A DNA stretch of 64,000 bases from an uncultured Stenotrophomonas sp. (GCA_913775725.1 CAJYNG010000013.1:310001-374000); one strand, 5' to 3'. Shown: positions 17,383 through 25,863, counted from the first letter of the stretch. Numbers and translations are program-made. The notes: a model not told the origin generated them from the letters alone.

Positions 17383-18282
17383 ATGTCAGTCCTGGACAAC
17401 CTCGCCAATCTGCAGACCTTCGTGCACGCGGCCGATACCCGCAGCTTCGTCGAGACCGGGCGCCTGCAGGGCATCTCGGCCTCGGCCGCCGGCAAATGCG
17501 TTTCGCGGCTGGAACAGGCATTGGGCGTGCGCCTGTTCCACCGCAGCACGCGCAGCATCACCCTCACCGCCGAGGGCCAGCTGTTCCTGGCGCGCTGCCG
17601 GCGCATCCTCGACGAGCGCGATGCCGCGCGCACCGAGCTGGCACAACCGCACGCCTCGCCCCGTGGCACCCTGCGCATCAGCCTGCCCCTGGTCGGCGAC
17701 CTCACCCTGCCGTTGATGGCCGAATTCATGGCGGCGTATCCGGATATCCGCCTGGACCTGGACTTCAGTGACCGCCTGGTTGATGTCATCGAGGAAGGTT
17801 TCGATGCCGTGCTGCGCGTCGGCGAACCCAGCGACTCGCGGATGAACGCACGCCGGCTGGGGGTATTCCCGCGGCGTGTCGTTGCCTCGCCGGCGTACCT
17901 GCAGCGCCGCGGCACGCCCCGCACGCCGGCCGACCTGATGCAGCACACGCTGCTGCACTACCGCTTCCCCAGCAGCGGCAAGCTGGAGCCGTGGCCGATC
18001 CACTGGCCCGACCATGAAACACCGCAGGAACTGCCGGTACACATGGTGGCCAACACCATCGAAGCGCGGGTAGCGCTGGCACTGCGCGATATCGGCCTGG
18101 CCTTCGTGCCGGTGCACTCGGTGCGCGATGCACTGGCCGACGGCCGGCTGGTGACCGTGCTGGACGAGCACGTGCATTCCTGCGGCACCTTCCATCTGTT
18201 GTGGCCCTCCGGACGACACGTGCTTCCGAAGCTGCGGGTGTTCATCGACTTCGTCGGAGCGCGCCTGGAAACCGTGCCGTAG
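17383..18282 (+). CDS. LysR-family transcriptional regulator
   Basis: The 299-residue protein has an N-terminal winged helix (LQTFVHAADTRSFVETGRLQGISASAAGKCVSRLEQALGVRLFHRSTRSITLT) and a periplasmic-binding-like effector domain (RGTLRISLPLVGD to the end). The region VRVGEPSDSRMNARRLG is typical of the group that includes DmlR/AaeR-like regulators. The ATG at 17383 gives the standard LysR length; the one at 17320 would add 21 residues. It is divergent from the serine hydrolase/MFS operon, 228 bases apart, so that operon is its likely target. The TAG stop is part of the GTAG head of a palindromic repeat. Confidence 0.9.
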   Translation: MSVLDNLANLQTFVHAADTRSFVETGRLQGISASAAGKCVSRLEQALGVRLFHRSTRSITLTAEGQLFLARCRRILDERDAARTELAQPHASPRGTLRISLPLVGDLTLPLMAEFMAAYPDIRLDLDFSDRLVDVIEEGFDAVLRVGEPSDSRMNARRLGVFPRRVVASPAYLQRRGTPRTPADLMQHTLLHYRFPSSGKLEPWPIHWPDHETPQELPVHMVANTIEARVALALRDIGLAFVPVHSVRDALADGRLVTVLDEHVHSCGTFHLLWPSGRHVLPKLRVFIDFVGARLETVP

Positions 18283-18376
18283 ATCCACGTCATGCGTGGA
18301 TGCTTCTTGTAGAGTCCAGCCATGCTCGACTCACCGGAACCCAAGCGAAGATCAGCCGAGCATGGCTCGGCTCTAC
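18279..18376. repeat. SMAG/REP palindrome cluster
   Basis: GTAGATCCACGTCATGCGTGGAT (18279-18301, giving the LysR stop codon), GTAGAGTCCAGCCATGCTCGAC (from 18309) and an inverted AGCCGAGCATGGCTCGGCTCTAC (18354-18376). Confidence 0.85.
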
Positions 18377-18535
18377 AGCTGCACGCAGCCATTCAGCAAC
18401 CCCCGCTATACTGGCCGCTCATTCCTCCAAGAGGCTCGCGACCAATGCGCCATTGATGCCGCCGTCTTCCCACTAGACGGCCTGACTCTTCCCGCCCCTG
18501 CGCGCAGGGGAGAACCCGGCATCCATGGAGGTCGC

Positions 18536-20143
18536 ATGACCCCGCATTCCCTCACGCTCGATCGCGTGTCGTATCGATTGGCCGACGGCCGCCCGCTGTT
18601 TTCCGATCTGACGTTTTCCTTCGAACCGGTCGCCACCGGCCTGGTCGGTGCCAATGGCGCCGGCAAGAGCGTGCTCGCACGCCTGCTGGCGGGCCGGCTA
18701 TTGCCAGACAGCGGCCAGGTACGCGGCAGCGGCCGCGTATTCCTGTTGCCGACGCCCGGGTATCCACCCGCCGGCACGGTCGGTGAACTGGCCGGTGTCG
18801 GCGCGGAACTGGCCGCACTGCAACGCATCGAAGCCGGCAGCGTGGACGAAGCCGACTTCGCCCGCGTCGGCGATCACTGGGATCTGCGCGAGCGCCTGCA
18901 GCGGCAATGGCGCGCGCTGCAGCTTCCCGACGACCTCGATCCCACCCAGCCCGCCGCGCGCCTCAGCGGTGGCCAGGCGATGCAGGTCGCGCTGTCCGGT
19001 GCCTGGGCCAGTGGTGCCGATTGGCTGATCCTGGACGAACCCAGCAACCACCTCGACGCACGCCATCGCCAACAGCTGTACGAACAGTTGCAGCAGTGGC
19101 GCGGTGGCCTGCTGGCAATCAGCCATGATCGCGAACTGCTGGCACACATGCAGCAGATCGTCGAGCTCGATGCGCGCGGGCTGCAGCGTTACGGCGGACC
19201 GTGGCAGCACTACGCCGACACGCGCGCCGCCGAACGTGAAGCCGTCGCCGCCCAGCTGGACCATGCGCGTGCACAGCACCGGCAGCAGCAACGCAGCGCG
19301 CGCGAACAGCACGAACGCCAGCAGCAGCGCCAGGCACGTGGCAACCGTGACGCGAAGCAGGCCAACCAGGCCCCGATCCTGCTCGGCCGGCAGAAGCAGC
19401 GTGCCGAGGCCAGTCATGGCCGCGCGCAGCAGGTGCAGGCCGAGCGCCTGCAGGCCAGTGCAGAGCAGCTGCGCGCAGCGGCATCCGCAGTGCATGCCGC
19501 CCCGGAACTGGCACTGTTTGCTGGTTCGGGCGAGCGTGGCAGCGCGCGGCTGCTGCAGGCGGATTCGCTGGTGCTGCCCCATGGCTGCAGTGCGCCGTTG
19601 CAGCTGGAGATCCGTCGCGGCCAGCGCATCGCCGTAGTCGGTGACAACGGCAGCGGAAAATCGACCCTGCTGCGTGTATTGGCCGGCCAGCTGCCTGCTT
19701 GCAGTGGCACCGTGCAACGGCATGCGCCACTCGCCCTGCTCGACCAGCAGCTGCTGGGGCTGTCCGGCGAACGCAGCATCCTCGACACTGTGCAGGCCGC
19801 CAACCCGCGCACGGACCCAGGCGAGCTGCGCACGCGGCTGGCCCTGCTCGGGCTGGATGCACAGCGCATCCAGCAGAACGCCCACAGCCTCAGCGATGGC
19901 GAACGGGTGAAGGGTGCGCTGGCCAGCGTGTTGTATGCCGATCCCGCGCCCCAACTGTTGCTGCTGGACGAGCCCGGTAACGCGCTGGATCTGAGTGCGT
20001 TGCAGGCGTTGGAGGAACTGCTTGCGGCGTGGCCGGGCGCGCTGGTGATGGTCAGCCACGACCGGCACCTGCTGCAGGCATTGCGACCGACCCACGTGCT
20101 GCAGGTGAGCACCGGGGGTTGGCAGTGGCGTGACGCGTTGTAG
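18536..20143 (+). CDS. ABC-F family ATPase
   Basis: The 535-residue protein has two ATP-binding domains in one chain and no membrane part, the ABC-F plan. Domain 1 has Walker A GANGAGKS, signature RLSGGQAMQ and Walker B WLILDEPSNHLD. Domain 2 has GDNGSGKST, SLSDGERVK and LLLLDEPGNALD. A long charged linker rich in Gln and Arg (about residues 230-310) joins them. ABC-F proteins act on the ribosome, as translation factors or in antibiotic protection. This one looks most like the Uup/YheS-type housekeeping members in bacteria, but the variant second H-loop region SLSDGE leaves the role open. GGAGG precedes the ATG at 18536. The stop codon lies in a GTAG palindrome. Confidence 0.88.
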   Translation: MTPHSLTLDRVSYRLADGRPLFSDLTFSFEPVATGLVGANGAGKSVLARLLAGRLLPDSGQVRGSGRVFLLPTPGYPPAGTVGELAGVGAELAALQRIEAGSVDEADFARVGDHWDLRERLQRQWRALQLPDDLDPTQPAARLSGGQAMQVALSGAWASGADWLILDEPSNHLDARHRQQLYEQLQQWRGGLLAISHDRELLAHMQQIVELDARGLQRYGGPWQHYADTRAAEREAVAAQLDHARAQHRQQQRSAREQHERQQQRQARGNRDAKQANQAPILLGRQKQRAEASHGRAQQVQAERLQASAEQLRAAASAVHAAPELALFAGSGERGSARLLQADSLVLPHGCSAPLQLEIRRGQRIAVVGDNGSGKSTLLRVLAGQLPACSGTVQRHAPLALLDQQLLGLSGERSILDTVQAANPRTDPGELRTRLALLGLDAQRIQQNAHSLSDGERVKGALASVLYADPAPQLLLLDEPGNALDLSALQALEELLAAWPGALVMVSHDRHLLQALRPTHVLQVSTGGWQWRDAL

Positions 20144-20496
20144 ATCCACGCCATGCGTGGATTCAATTTTGTAGCGTCGAGCCATGCTCGACTCCGCCAT
20201 GCATCCATCCACGCGTGGCGTGGATCCGGCGCAACAGCAGCCGAGCGCCGGCTCGGCTCTACAGGATTGGCCGCGACGGATCACATTGTAGAGTCGAGCC
20301 ATGCTCGACTCCGCCATGCATCCATCCACGCGTGGCATGGATCCAGCGCAACAGCAGCCGAGCGTCGGCTCGGCTCTACAGGATTGGCCGCGACGGATCA
20401 CATTGTAGAGTCGAGCCATGCTCGACTCCGCCATGCATCCATCCACGCGTGGCGTGGATCCAGCGCAACAGCAGCCGAGCGTCGGCTCGGCTCTAC
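20140..20496. repeat. Tandem array of SMAG/REP hairpin dimers, 117-base period
   Basis: After GTAGATCCACGCCATGCGTGGAT (20140-20162, giving the ABC-F stop), three nearly identical units start at 20171, 20288 and 20405, exactly 117 bases apart. Each has GTAG-GTCGAGCCATGCTCGAC-like arm, a CATCCATCCACGCGTGG palindrome and an inverted AGCCGAGC-GGCTCGGCTCTAC arm. This fills the 366-base gap before the CobW gene. Confidence 0.92.
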
Positions 20497-20509
20497 AGGA
20501 GCCGTTCGA

Positions 20510-21835
20510 TCAGCGCTTCCACACCGGGAACGCCTGTGGCAACTGCTGCCACAGCAATGGCCCCGCACGCAGTTCCTGGTCATTAAGCAGGCAGGCATCC
20601 AGCTCCGCGCGCACCGCACGCTCGTCCATGTGCACGCCAATCACTACCAGCTCCTGGCGCCGATCACCCCACAACGGGTGCCACAGCCGCTGCATCGCCG
20701 TGTGCGCAGCCGAATCCGGGAATTCCTCAAGCCCCGGCAGCGGCGCGCTCCAGCAATCGGCCTGCTGCCGCGCCCATCCCAGGTCGCTGTAAGGCAGCTG
20801 TGTCGGCGGCAACAACGGCGCGGTGTCTTCCAGGCCGGCACGCACGCGGTCGCGCGCGGCATACCAGAAGCCTGCGGCCTGCGTCCGTGTCGCCGCGCCC
20901 ACGGTGTTCAGCTCGCCCACCCAATCCATGCGATTGGCCAACCAGAACCAGCCCTTGCTGCGGATCACGCCGGGCATCCCCGACTGCAGCGCGCGGGCGA
21001 ATCGCGCGGGGTGGAATGGACGTCGCGAGCGGTAGACGAAGCTGCCGATGCCGTACTCCTCGGTCTCCGGTGTGTGCTCCCCGCGCAGTTCCTTCACCCA
21101 GCCCGGCGCACGTTGCGCGCGCTCCATGTCGAAGCGTCCGGTATCCAGCAGCTCGGCCAGAGGCACATCGCCGAAGCTGGACAGCAGCAGCTTGGCGTCG
21201 CGGTTCAGGCCACGCAACACGGCCAGCGTGTCCTGCAGCACTTCGTCATCCACCTGGTCCACCTTGCTGACCACGATCACGTCGGCGAATTCGACCTGCT
21301 CGCACAGCAGGTCAACCACACCCCGGTCGTCATCCGGGCCGGCCTGCTGGCCGCGCTCGGCCAGGCGCAGAGTCGAACCAAAGTCGGCAAGGAACGCGCT
21401 GCCGTCGACCACCGTCACCATCGTATCCAGCCGCGCGATGTCACTCAGGCTGAAGCCCTGCTCGTCGCGCACCGCGAAGGTGGCCGCCACCGGCATCGGT
21501 TCACCGATGCCCGTCGATTCGATCAGCAGATAGTCATAGCGGCCCGCATCGGCCAAGCGCCGCACTTCCTGCAGCAGGTCATCGCGCAGCGTGCAGCAGA
21601 TGCAGCCGTTGCTGAATTCCACCAGCGTCTCTTCGGTGCGGCGCAGCTCGGCGCCACCTTCGCGCACCAGCTGCGCATCGATGTTGACCTCGCTCATGTC
21701 GTTGACGATGACCGCTACACGCAGGCCCTCGCGGTTGCGCAGGATCTGGTTGAGCAGGGTGGTCTTGCCGGCCCCCAGGAAACCGGACAGTACGGTGACC
21801 GGAAGGCGACGGTCGGCGCGGGAAACAGTGTTCAT
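20510..21835 (-). CDS. CobW/COG0523 GTP-dependent zinc chaperone (ZigA/YciC type)
   Basis: The 441-residue G3E GTPase has Walker A GFLGAGKTTL, the metal-binding GCICC in SNGCICCTLRDDL, Walker B ESTGIGEP and the base-recognition SKVD. The C-terminal CobW_C domain holds RPFHPARF and RSKGWFWL. It is longer than plain CobW proteins (about 330 residues) and fits the zinc-starvation ZigA/YciC group that hands Zn2+ to client enzymes. The ATG at 21835 is used. The gene is divergent from a MerC-domain gene with a Zur-like palindrome in between, so both are probably switched on when zinc is low. Confidence 0.9.
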   Translation of the reverse strand: MNTVSRADRRLPVTVLSGFLGAGKTTLLNQILRNREGLRVAVIVNDMSEVNIDAQLVREGGAELRRTEETLVEFSNGCICCTLRDDLLQEVRRLADAGRYDYLLIESTGIGEPMPVAATFAVRDEQGFSLSDIARLDTMVTVVDGSAFLADFGSTLRLAERGQQAGPDDDRGVVDLLCEQVEFADVIVVSKVDQVDDEVLQDTLAVLRGLNRDAKLLLSSFGDVPLAELLDTGRFDMERAQRAPGWVKELRGEHTPETEEYGIGSFVYRSRRPFHPARFARALQSGMPGVIRSKGWFWLANRMDWVGELNTVGAATRTQAAGFWYAARDRVRAGLEDTAPLLPPTQLPYSDLGWARQQADCWSAPLPGLEEFPDSAAHTAMQRLWHPLWGDRRQELVVIGVHMDERAVRAELDACLLNDQELRAGPLLWQQLPQAFPVWKR

Positions 21836-21860
21836 GTCGGAGCGGGTTGGCTGCGGAACG

Positions 21861-21883
21861 GAAATGTTACTGTATAACAATTG
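21861..21883. promoter_or_regulatory. Zur-box-like palindrome
   Basis: GAAATGTTACTGTATAACAATTG closely follows the gammaproteobacterial Zur consensus GAAATGTTATANTATAACATTTC. It sits midway between divergent starts (21835 and 21905) of the CobW GTPase and the MerC protein and can repress both with zinc present. Confidence 0.75.
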
Positions 21884-21904
21884 TTGCGCAAGGAACCTCC
21901 CCCG

Positions 21905-22276
21905 ATGAAGTCACCTTCTGCCGCCCTGCTTGATGCCGGCGCGGTCGCCCTGTCCAGCCTGTGCCTGCTGCACTGCCTGGCGCTGCCCCTGCTTGCCGCC
22001 GCGCTGCCGCTGTTCGGCACCTGGGCCGAAGCGGAATGGGTGCACCTGCTGTTCGTGGCCATCGCCCTGCCGCTGACCGGCTACGCGCTGTGGCGGGCCG
22101 AGCGCCGTCACCCGCTGCCGGTACTGGCCTGGGCCACCGCCGGCGTGGGTCTAGGCCTGCTGCTGGCCGGCGCGCTCGCGCTGCCAACGCATGCCTGGGA
22201 AACACCGATGACCGTCACCGGCAGCCTGCTGCTGGCCGCCACGCATATCTGGAACGCGCGGCACCGACACGGGTAG
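21905..22276 (+). CDS. MerC-domain inner-membrane protein
   Basis: The 123-residue protein has four predicted membrane helices and the MerC family opening ALLDAGAVALSSLCLLHCLALPLLAAALP, with two Cys spaced CLLHC in the first helix. MerC proteins were first known as mercury carriers, but chromosomal copies beside CobW genes and Zur sites are thought to handle zinc or other divalent metals. Starting at the ATG 21905 after GGAACCTCCC, it is transcribed away from the CobW gene under a shared Zur-like box. Its TAG stop is supplied by a GTAG palindrome. Confidence 0.85.
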   Translation: MKSPSAALLDAGAVALSSLCLLHCLALPLLAAALPLFGTWAEAEWVHLLFVAIALPLTGYALWRAERRHPLPVLAWATAGVGLGLLLAGALALPTHAWETPMTVTGSLLLAATHIWNARHRHG

Positions 22277-22299
22277 TGCCGGCCGCTGGCCGGCACTAC
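22273..22299. repeat. SMAG/REP palindrome, perfect GTAG...CTAC
   Basis: GTAGTGCCGGCCGCTGG followed by CCGGCACTAC is a symmetrical hairpin. It overlaps the MerC stop codon and lies five bases from the end of the convergent dmeR gene. Confidence 0.88.
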
Positions 22300-22304
22300 C
22301 CCTG

Positions 22305-22589
22305 CTATTTGCCGTAGCGGCGCAGCAGTTCCACCAGCACTTCGGCCTCGTCCGCCCGCTTCTGCGGGTCGTCGGCACCCACTACGTGTTCCTGCAGGTG
22401 CTCGTGCAGCAGCTCCATCAACAGGCTGTGGGCTGCACCGCGCACGGCGGCGACCTGCACCAGCACGTCCGCGCAGTCACTCGCTTCCCCCTCGGGCTTG
22501 TCCAGCGCCTGCTCCAACGCCGCCACCTGACCCGCGATACGGCGTACCCGGGTCAGCAGCTGCTTTCGATTCTTGTGTACATGGGCCAT
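22305..22589 (-). CDS. dmeR: CsoR/RcnR-family metal-sensing repressor (DmeR-like)
   Basis: The 94-residue all-helical protein matches the CsoR/RcnR/FrmR family: HKNRKQLLTRVRRIAGQVAALEQAL opens the DNA-binding helix, DCADVLVQVAAVRGAAHSLLMELLHEHL carries the Cys and His ligands of the metal site, with His residues at the N-terminus (MAHVH). It probably binds Co2+ or Ni2+ and then releases DNA. It is divergent from the efflux gene dmeF, with a G-tract inverted repeat between them. The ATG at 22589 gives the family length. Confidence 0.9.
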   Translation of the reverse strand: MAHVHKNRKQLLTRVRRIAGQVAALEQALDKPEGEASDCADVLVQVAAVRGAAHSLLMELLHEHLQEHVVGADDPQKRADEAEVLVELLRRYGK

Positions 22590-22598
22590 GACCGGATC

Positions 22599-22617
22599 AT
22601 ATACCCTATGGGGGTAT
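22599..22617. promoter_or_regulatory. CsoR/RcnR-type operator
   Basis: ATATACCCTATGGGGGTAT is an A/T-flanked inverted repeat with central C and G tracts, the usual operator form for RcnR/DmeR repressors. It lies in the 52-base gap between the divergent dmeR and dmeF starts. Confidence 0.75.
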
Positions 22618-22641
22618 CCACTCCGCCCCCTTGGTTCCCCC

Positions 22642-23607
22642 ATGCACCTGGACGCCCTCGCCGCCGCCCGCCGCCACGAACACCGCTTCGACGACGGCAA
22701 CCCGCTGGCCGAACGCAATACCCGCCGCGCCCTGTGGCTCACCGTCGGCATGATGCTGGTGGAGATCGTCGGCGGCTGGTGGTTCAACTCCATGGCCGTG
22801 CTCGCCGACGGCTGGCACATGAGTTCGCACGCGCTGGCGCTGGGCCTCTCGGTGTTCGCCTACCGCTGCGCGCGCCGCTACGCGCACGATCCGCGCTTCG
22901 CCTTCGGCACCTGGAAGATCGAAATCCTGGCCGGCTACACCAGTGCCATCGCCCTGCTCGGCGTCGCCGCGCTGATGGCCGTGCAGTCACTGGAGCGGCT
23001 GTGGGTACCGGCGCCGATCCACTACAACGAAGCCATCGCAATCGCTGCGGTGGGCCTGGGCGTGAACCTGCTCTGCGCATGGTGGCTGCACGACAGCCCG
23101 GGCCACGCGCATCACCACCACGGGCATGATCATGGCCACGGGCATGACCACGAACACCACGATCACGGCCATGCACACGGTCACGACCTCAACCTGCGCT
23201 CGGCCTACGTGCACGTGCTGGCCGACGCCGCCACCTCGGTGCTGGCCATCGTCGCCCTGCTCGGCGGCAAGCTGCTGGGCCTGACCTGGCTGGACCCGGT
23301 GATGGGCCTGGTCGGCGCCGTACTGGTCACGGTGTGGGCGATCGGCCTGCTGCGCGACAGCGGCCGCATCCTGCTCGACGCGCAGATGGACGCGCCGGTG
23401 GTGGCCGAAGTGCGCGAGGTGATCGAACAGGGCCCGTGGCCGGCACGCCTGGCCGACCTGCACGTCTGGCAGGTGGGCCGCGGCAAGTATGCGGTCAGCG
23501 CCAGCGTGGTCACCAGCGACGTCACGCTGGATGCCGATACCGTGCGCAACGCGCTGGCGATCCATGAGGAGCTGGTGCATGTGACGGTGGAGATCCACCG
23601 CAGCTGA
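22642..23607 (+). CDS. dmeF: Cation diffusion facilitator, Co/Ni efflux (DmeF)
   Basis: The 321-residue inner-membrane protein has six helices. The zinc-type metal sites of CDF proteins are present as SMAVLADGWHMSSHAL (helix 2) and YVHVLADAATSVLAI (helix 5). The loop between helices 4 and 5 is very rich in His (HHHHGHDHGHGHDHEHHDHG), typical of DmeF. The C-terminal cytoplasmic domain holds LADLHVWQVGRGKYAVS. It pumps Co2+ and Ni2+ out by proton antiport. The divergent repressor dmeR and shared operator confirm the assignment. The ATG at 22642 is used. Confidence 0.92.
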   Translation: MHLDALAAARRHEHRFDDGNPLAERNTRRALWLTVGMMLVEIVGGWWFNSMAVLADGWHMSSHALALGLSVFAYRCARRYAHDPRFAFGTWKIEILAGYTSAIALLGVAALMAVQSLERLWVPAPIHYNEAIAIAAVGLGVNLLCAWWLHDSPGHAHHHHGHDHGHGHDHEHHDHGHAHGHDLNLRSAYVHVLADAATSVLAIVALLGGKLLGLTWLDPVMGLVGAVLVTVWAIGLLRDSGRILLDAQMDAPVVAEVREVIEQGPWPARLADLHVWQVGRGKYAVSASVVTSDVTLDADTVRNALAIHEELVHVTVEIHRS

Positions 23608-23631
23608 TTCTGTCCGGCTGCCTTCGCACTT

Positions 23632-23729
23632 GTAGAGCCGAGCCCATGCTCGGCTTGCCGTTGACCCTGGTAGAGCCGAGCCATGCTCGGCTGTCGCAAG
23701 CCATCAGCCGAGCATGGGCTCGGCTCTGC
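23632..23729. repeat. SMAG/REP cluster, three palindromes
   Basis: Two direct copies GTAGAGCCGAGCCCATGCTCGGCT (23632) and GTAGAGCCGAGCCATGCTCGGCT (23670), then an inverted copy AGCCGAGCATGGGCTCGGCTCTGC (23706-23729), between convergent genes. Confidence 0.88.
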
Positions 23730-23731
23730 AG

Positions 23732-24016
23732 TCAGAGCTTCAGCATCATCCGCAGCAGGTACATCAGCAGCGGCAGCGCGCTCAGCACCGCACCACTGAT
23801 ACCGATCCACGGCCAGCGCTCGCCGCGCACGCGCGAAGCCACCGCCAGACCGCAGCCCACCAGTGCCGCACCCAGCACGCCCACGCCCAATCCCGCAGCC
23901 ATGCCATTACCGCCTGCGGCCACCGCCGCCTGCGCAGCCAGGCTGCCCGCGCCCCAGCCCACCACGATCCCCAGCCAACTGGCCATGCCGCACCACGGTG
24001 CCTTGCCCTGCGCCAT
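23732..24016 (-). CDS. Small integral membrane protein, unknown function
   Basis: The 94-residue product starts at an ATG at 24016 (MAQGKAPWCGMASWLG) and has two or three hydrophobic helices (about residues 8-30, 36-55 and 66-85) rich in Ala and Gly, joined by an Arg-rich loop. No motif is recognised. It is divergent from the lipoprotein gene at 24107, 90 bases apart. A start at 24058 would add 14 residues. Probably a real but uncharacterised inner-membrane protein. Confidence 0.55.
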   Translation of the reverse strand: MAQGKAPWCGMASWLGIVVGWGAGSLAAQAAVAAGGNGMAAGLGVGVLGAALVGCGLAVASRVRGERWPWIGISGAVLSALPLLMYLLRMMLKL

Positions 24017-24106
24017 CCGAAAACCCCTGTGTCCTTGCCGAATTTCTGTACGGACCACGCCCGTGTGCTGCCTACACTAGCCTCACCTGCCCTGTCGGGA
24101 CATCCC

Positions 24107-24523
24107 ATGCGCACGCTCCGCCTGCTGCTGCCCGGTGCCCTCCTGCTGCTCACCGCCTGCAGTGGTGACGCCGGGCTTCCTTTCAGCGCCGACCCGTTGC
24201 AGGGCTGTTTCGCCACCAGCGCGCGCAAGCCGGCCGATTTCCGCATCGAACGGGAAGGCGGCCAGTACTTCGTCTCCTTCAGCCGCGGCGACCAGTGGCA
24301 GCGCGAACCCAATGCTCTGCACAAGGCCACCCGCAGCGAGATCAGCCGCTACTTCCGCGATGACGCCGAACAGATCGACAGCGCGCTGATCCGCATGGCT
24401 GGTGGCTTCGGCATCTTCCACTTCAACAAGGACGCAACATTGAAGGGCAAGGCCAGTGATAGTGACTACATGGCGTTGATGCTGATCGGTGCTGGGCCGG
24501 TGTATGCAGTGAAGTGCCCGTAA
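24107..24523 (+). CDS. Lipoprotein of unknown function
   Basis: The 138-residue protein has a lipoprotein signal peptide with lipobox LLTAC at residue 18 (MRTLRLLLPGALLLLTACSGD). The mature domain is compact with one further Cys (LQGCFAT) and a last Cys (VKCP), which may form a disulfide in the periplasm. I do not recognise a family. The next gene follows after 69 bases on the same strand. Confidence 0.7.
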   Translation: MRTLRLLLPGALLLLTACSGDAGLPFSADPLQGCFATSARKPADFRIEREGGQYFVSFSRGDQWQREPNALHKATRSEISRYFRDDAEQIDSALIRMAGGFGIFHFNKDATLKGKASDSDYMALMLIGAGPVYAVKCP

Positions 24524-24592
24524 GACGCAATGATTCTGACGGCGGCTCAGGGCATTATGGGCGCGTCCTGTTTTCTTTGAGGAGCGATGGCA

Positions 24593-24916
24593 ATGCTGCT
24601 GTTTCTGCTGCTTTCGGTAAGCGCGCCGAAGACCCAGGGTGCCTATGACGAAGTCCGGCAGCTGCCCGATGGCCAGACCCTGATCATGCGCACCCTGGAC
24701 TGGGATCTCGGTGATGGTCGCCACGAACGCGTTACCGTGCATTGGCTGCTGCAGGAAGACGGCAGCCTGCGCTACGACTTTGATCGGCAGCCACCGGAAA
24801 CCCAGGAGGTCCACCATCGGTCGTGCGCGCTGCAGGGCATGCAGCCATCACGTGGCGTCGGCACGATCTCAGGAGAAGGAGCCACGCACGGCTTCAGCTG
24901 CACCCGCCAGCGGTAG
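24593..24916 (+). CDS. Small exported protein of unknown function
   Basis: The 107-residue product begins with a short hydrophobic leader (MLLFLLLSVSAPKTQG). I use the ATG at 24593 because GAGGAG lies 8 bases upstream; the ATG at 24587 is too near that site. The rest is beta-rich and polar with two Cys (SCALQG, FSCTRQR). No family recognised. The last codons run directly into a GTAG palindrome that gives the stop. Confidence 0.6.
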   Translation: MLLFLLLSVSAPKTQGAYDEVRQLPDGQTLIMRTLDWDLGDGRHERVTVHWLLQEDGSLRYDFDRQPPETQEVHHRSCALQGMQPSRGVGTISGEGATHGFSCTRQR

Positions 24917-24967
24917 AGCCGAGCCCACGCGTGGCGTGGATCTACCGCAACAGCAGCCACGCGTGGC
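24913..24967. repeat. SMAG/REP palindrome dimer
   Basis: GTAGAGCCGAGCCCACGCGTGGCG, a linker and AGCCACGCGTGGC form overlapping palindromes; the first four bases include the stop codon of the gene ending at 24916. Confidence 0.75.
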
Positions 24968-25020
24968 CCCGGCAACAGCTGCGGTACCATGCCCTCCCCC
25001 GAACCGCCCCGGTACCCGCC

Positions 25021-25863
25021 GTGCCCCACTACACCGGCCCCCTGCTGACCCGCGACAGCGCCGACACCCTGCGCCGTGCCCACGACAAGGGCGCTGCCGA
25101 CTGGCAGGGTTCGCTCGACCTCGGCCGCAGCCAGGACAGCGTGGCACTGGATACCGACGGCTTCCACTTCCGTGGCCAGGCCTACCCGTGGCCGGGCAAG
25201 CTGAAGGATCGCACGCTGTACTACTGGGACGGCGAGGAGTTCGCGCCGATCTCGCGCTACAGCGGCTCGCTGATCAAGCTGGTGCCGACCGAATGGGGCG
25301 CACCGACCTTCGAGATCGACGGCATCAAGATGCTGCCGACCTCCAAGCTGTCCCCGTTCGAGGATGCACGCCGCAAGGTGGAGCTGGTCGCCCCGGCCGG
25401 CAAGGTCATCCTCGATACCTGCGGCGGCCTGGGCTACTTCGCCGCCTGCGCGCTGGAGGCCGGTGTCGGCCAGATCCGCTCATTCGAGAAGAATGCCGAC
25501 GTGATGTGGCTGCGCACGCTCAACCCGTGGTCGCCGGATCCGGACTCGGCTGCGGCCGGTGGCCGCCTGCAGTTCAGCCACGGCGATGTCTCGCAGCAGA
25601 TCGAACAGGTGGCAAGCAACAGTGTCGACGCGATCCTGCACGACCCGCCGCGCTTCGGCATCGCCGGCGAACTGTACTCGCAGGTGTTCTACGACCACCT
25701 CGCCCGCGTCATCCGCAAGGGCGGCCGGCTGTTCCATTACACCGGCGCGCCGAACAAGCTGACCAGCGGCCGCGACGTGCCACGTGAAGTAGCCAAGCGT
25801 CTGGAAAAGGCCGGCTTCAAGGCCGAGCTGGCGCTTGACGGCGTGCTGGCCGTCAAGCGCTGA
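25021..25863 (+). CDS. Class I SAM-dependent methyltransferase (spermidine-synthase-like fold)
   Basis: The 280-residue cytoplasmic protein has an N-terminal beta domain and a Rossmann fold with SAM-binding motif I VILDTCGGLGYFAACALEAG, acidic loop IRSFEKNAD and motif IV ILHDPPRF. The motif IV form DPPRF recalls nucleic-acid N-methyltransferases, but the overall look is of a spermidine-synthase-like family of unknown substrate. I chose the GTG at 25021 (VPHYTGPLL); in-frame ATGs further upstream run through repeat DNA. It is convergent with the deacetylase gene, four bases apart. Confidence 0.75.
   Translation: MPHYTGPLLTRDSADTLRRAHDKGAADWQGSLDLGRSQDSVALDTDGFHFRGQAYPWPGKLKDRTLYYWDGEEFAPISRYSGSLIKLVPTEWGAPTFEIDGIKMLPTSKLSPFEDARRKVELVAPAGKVILDTCGGLGYFAACALEAGVGQIRSFEKNADVMWLRTLNPWSPDPDSAAAGGRLQFSHGDVSQQIEQVASNSVDAILHDPPRFGIAGELYSQVFYDHLARVIRKGGRLFHYTGAPNKLTSGRDVPREVAKRLEKAGFKAELALDGVLAVKR

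Noticed and set aside
20140-20496. Possible CRISPR array
   Set aside because: The 117-base units are whole REP dimers without unique spacers between short repeats, and no cas genes are present.
20153-21877. 574-residue plus-strand frame across the REP array and the CobW gene
   Set aside because: The repetitive first part is translated REP DNA and the rest is antisense to a well-supported GTPase gene.
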